Source: Syntrophus sp. (in: bacteria) (GTDB taxonomy: Bacteria > Desulfobacterota > Syntrophia > Syntrophales > UBA8958). Taken from it: a stretch of 6,374 bases of DNA. Location: contig DMAT01000378.1 in the NCBI GenBank assembly GCA_003451635.1, positions 2,573-8,946 on the forward strand, in the 5' to 3' direction. Within the stretch, counting starts at the first letter, position 1. Every line of letters begins with the position of its first letter. The translations under genes were made by a program, and so were the position numbers. The notes beneath the pieces are model-generated. The model searched no databases. It was given only the letters and a program-made list of their open reading frames with translations, and was not told where the DNA came from. Below are positions 5,000 through 6,374 of this stretch, in pieces.

Positions 5000-5199
5000 T
5001 TTGCCGCTTGGGCCTCTTTGATTGCCCAAGCAATATCTTCACGGGCGAAACGCTCCATCAGGTCAACGCGATTACGCCGGATAAATTCCGACATCGCCGC
5101 CAGGATAACATCCGGCTCGGACATGAAAAATCCTGCCTGTACATAATCGTTTATCCGCTCGGCAAGATTGTCCGGTAACGTTATCGATAGTGTTTTCAT
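4996..5199 (-). CDS. Ribbon-helix-helix antitoxin of the PIN toxin
   Basis: This 67-residue protein starts MKTLSITLPDNLAERINDYV, the beta strand plus helix A of a CopG/ParD/Arc-like DNA-binding domain, followed by the turn GFFMSEPDVILAAMSEFIRRN as helix B. The C-terminal 20 residues (ERFAREDIAWAIKEAQAAK) would form the tail that binds and blocks the toxin. Members bind DNA as dimers and repress their own operon, and the toxin-antitoxin complex often tightens repression (family knowledge). The ATG at 5199 has a strong GGGGAGGG-type site at 5208-5215, eight bases upstream. The stop overlaps the toxin start by four bases. A tandem 9-base repeat about 70 bases upstream may be its operator. The pair is intact, unlike most of the island. 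Confidence 0.82.
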   Translation of the reverse strand: MKTLSITLPDNLAERINDYVQAGFFMSEPDVILAAMSEFIRRNRVDLMERFAREDIAWAIKEAQAAK

Positions 5200-5265
5200 G
5201 GACGATTCCCTCCCCCTTCTAAAATATCACTTTAACTTCCCTATCATTTCTTGCTGTTCCCCGCA

Positions 5266-5283
5266 AGGATCATCAGGATCATC
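5266..5283. promoter_or_regulatory. Tandem AGGATCATC repeat upstream of the antitoxin
   Basis: AGGATCATC occurs twice head to tail at 5266-5274 and 5275-5283, 67-84 bases ahead of the antitoxin ATG. Ribbon-helix-helix repressors commonly bind short tandem sites spaced about one DNA turn or less, so this is a reasonable operator candidate. I see no convincing -35/-10 pair beside it, and the assignment is inference. Confidence 0.3.
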
Positions 5284-5321
5284 AAGATATTACACATACG
5301 CAGGTCGTATTATTTCTGCGG

Positions 5322-5376
5322 AAAAACGAAAAAGCCCCGGATTACTTATGCAATTTCATAAAGTAACCCGGGGCTT
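5322..5376 (-). terminator. Intrinsic terminator of ilvD
   Basis: Bases 5332-5347 pair with 5361-5376 (16 bp with one mismatch at 5341) around an inner loop, which tightens further as ATG/CAT (5348-5350 with 5357-5359). Read on the - strand, the arm AAGCCCCGGG leads, the returning arm follows and a T-rich tail GGCTTTTTCGTTTTT closes it, as expected of a Rho-independent terminator. It lies 30 bases beyond the ilvD stop and insulates the toxin-antitoxin pair from ilvD transcription. Confidence 0.88.
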
Positions 5377-5406
5377 CGATTATTTACCAGCGCGACCGCC
5401 TGTCTT

Positions 5407-6374
5407 TCAGTCTTTGAAGATTGCCCCCGTGCTGGCTGACGTCACTAACTTGGCGTAGCGGGCCAGATAACCGGAGGTGATGGAGGGCGCTTTAGGTTTC
5501 AGTGCCTTCTTTCGTTTTTTCAGCTCCTCAGCCGACACTTTGAGGGTGATCTTTTTCTTCGGGATATCGATGGCGATAATGTCCCCTTCCCGGACCAGGG
5601 CAATGGGTCCCCCTTCGGCAGCCTCCGGAGAGATGTGGCCGATGGCGGCGCCGCGGGTGCCGCCGCTGAAGCGGCCATCCGTCAACAGGGCAACGGTGGT
5701 ATCCAGGCCCATCCCGGCGATGGCCGAGGTCGGGGCCAGCATTTCCCGCATCCCCGGGCCGCCTTTGGGACCTTCATAACGGATCACCACGATGTCCCCG
5801 GCCTTGATCTTGCCGCCGAGAATCGCCTTGATGGCGTCGTCTTCCGAGTCGAAGACCCGGGCGATGGACTCGTTGACCAGCATATTTAACGCTACGGCGG
5901 ATTGCTTGACAACACAGCCGTCAGGGGCCAGATTCCCTTTGAGGATAGCGATCCCGCCTTCCTTGGTGTAGGGATTTTTGAGGGTGCGGATAACGTCATC
6001 ATCGAGGACGATGGCGGATTTGATATTTTCCCCCACTGTTTTTCCCGTAACCGTTTTGGCCTTTTCATCAATGACGCCCAGAGAGCTGATACGTTTCATA
6101 ACCGCCTGGATCCCTCCCGCCGCGTCCAGGTCTTCGAGGTGATGCGCTCCCGCCGGGCTAAGCTTGCAGAGGTTCGGGGTCTTTTTGCTGATCTCGTTGA
6201 AGATGTCCAACTCCAGTTTGATGCCCGCCTCGTGGGCAATGGCAGGGATATGAAGGACCGTATTGGTCGAGCAACCCAGGGCCATATCCACGGCAATGGC
6301 GTTTTTAAAGGCCGCAAGTGTTGCGATATCCCTTGGTTTTGTTCCCTTTTTGAGGAGGTCCATGATCTTCATCC
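5407..6374 (-). CDS. ilvD: Dihydroxy-acid dehydratase, C-terminal part (5' truncated by window)
   Basis: IlvD dehydrates 2,3-dihydroxy-isovalerate and -3-methylvalerate to the 2-oxo acids in cytosolic branched-chain amino acid synthesis. The frame is open to the window edge; the ATG at 6372 is internal, in the usual MK..DL....KPRDI context. Counting from that Met, landmarks are AIAVDMALGCSTNTVLHIPA at 26-44, LSPAG and HHLEDLDAAGG at 71-87, GNLAPDGCVVKQSA at 146-159, YEGPKGGPGMREML at 199-212 and LTDGRFSGGTRGAAIGHISP at 230-249, the last including the Ser (236) used as base, then the beta-barrel end. About 235 N-terminal residues, with the first Fe-S cluster cysteines, are outside. The closing segment TSGYLARYAKLVTSASTGAI is typical. 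A strong terminator follows. GC-rich codon use fits the core genome. Related edd (phosphogluconate dehydratase) is less likely, as that family differs in the LTDGRFSG surroundings and is longer. Confidence 0.93.
   Translation of the reverse strand, partial: MKIMDLLKKGTKPRDIATLAAFKNAIAVDMALGCSTNTVLHIPAIAHEAGIKLELDIFNEISKKTPNLCKLSPAGAHHLEDLDAAGGIQAVMKRISSLGVIDEKAKTVTGKTVGENIKSAIVLDDDVIRTLKNPYTKEGGIAILKGNLAPDGCVVKQSAVALNMLVNESIARVFDSEDDAIKAILGGKIKAGDIVVIRYEGPKGGPGMREMLAPTSAIAGMGLDTTVALLTDGRFSGGTRGAAIGHISPEAAEGGPIALVREGDIIAIDIPKKKITLKVSAEELKKRKKALKPKAPSITSGYLARYAKLVTSASTGAIFKD

Noticed and set aside
1..6374. CRISPR array, tRNA, rRNA, insertion sequence
   Set aside because: No regularly spaced repeats, no cloverleaf-like or rRNA sequence, and no transposase or terminal inverted repeats with target duplications were seen.

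Overview
The window looks like part of a chromosome from an anaerobic, B12-using bacterium, most plausibly a Desulfobacterota (deltaproteobacterial, Syntrophales-like) lineage. This placement is an inference: it rests on the MeaB / corrinoid adenosyltransferase / DUF2284 grouping and the general look of the proteins, since there is no rRNA or other phylogenetic marker here. Two stretches of housekeeping DNA (about 1-2582 and 5322-6374) flank an accessory island (about 2583-5320).

Left block, + strand: the 3' end of a MeaB-type G3E GTPase gene (chaperone of B12-dependent methylmalonyl-CoA mutase) ends in a strong hairpin. A corrinoid adenosyltransferase (CobO/CobA type) follows, then a cysteine-rich DUF2284 putative metal-binding protein whose start lies one base after the adenosyltransferase stop, then a 65-codon unknown gene behind a perfect AGGAGG. 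MeaB and the adenosyltransferase share a theme: making and protecting adenosylcobalamin for acyl-CoA mutase chemistry. trmJ (tRNA Cm32/Um32 methyltransferase) converges on this group from the - strand.

Middle block, all - strand: reading in the direction of transcription from ilvD, the order is an RHH antitoxin and DUF3368-like PIN toxin pair (ATGA overlap), a 194-base spacer with a perfect 20-base palindrome, a 49-codon remnant of the N-terminus of a large phospholipase-D-like/SNF2-type helicase, an intact AT-rich HNH restriction-type endonuclease, a 49-codon small ORF of unknown origin, and a DUF1016/YhcG protein that has lost its whole C-terminal PDDEXK nuclease half. That broken gene stops 18 bases before trmJ. 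The stretch reads as a partly decayed defence island: one intact nuclease and one intact toxin-antitoxin pair among debris of at least two other defence-type genes. The helicase remnant and the 49-codon ORF next to DUF1016 came from reading the - strand codon by codon.

Right block, - strand: the C-terminal 60% of dihydroxy-acid dehydratase (ilvD, valine/leucine/isoleucine synthesis), closed by a clear intrinsic terminator. I see no tRNA, rRNA, CRISPR array, transposase or integrase. I do not see a complete undescribed system. The most useful leads are the eroded defence island and the small genes of unknown function.
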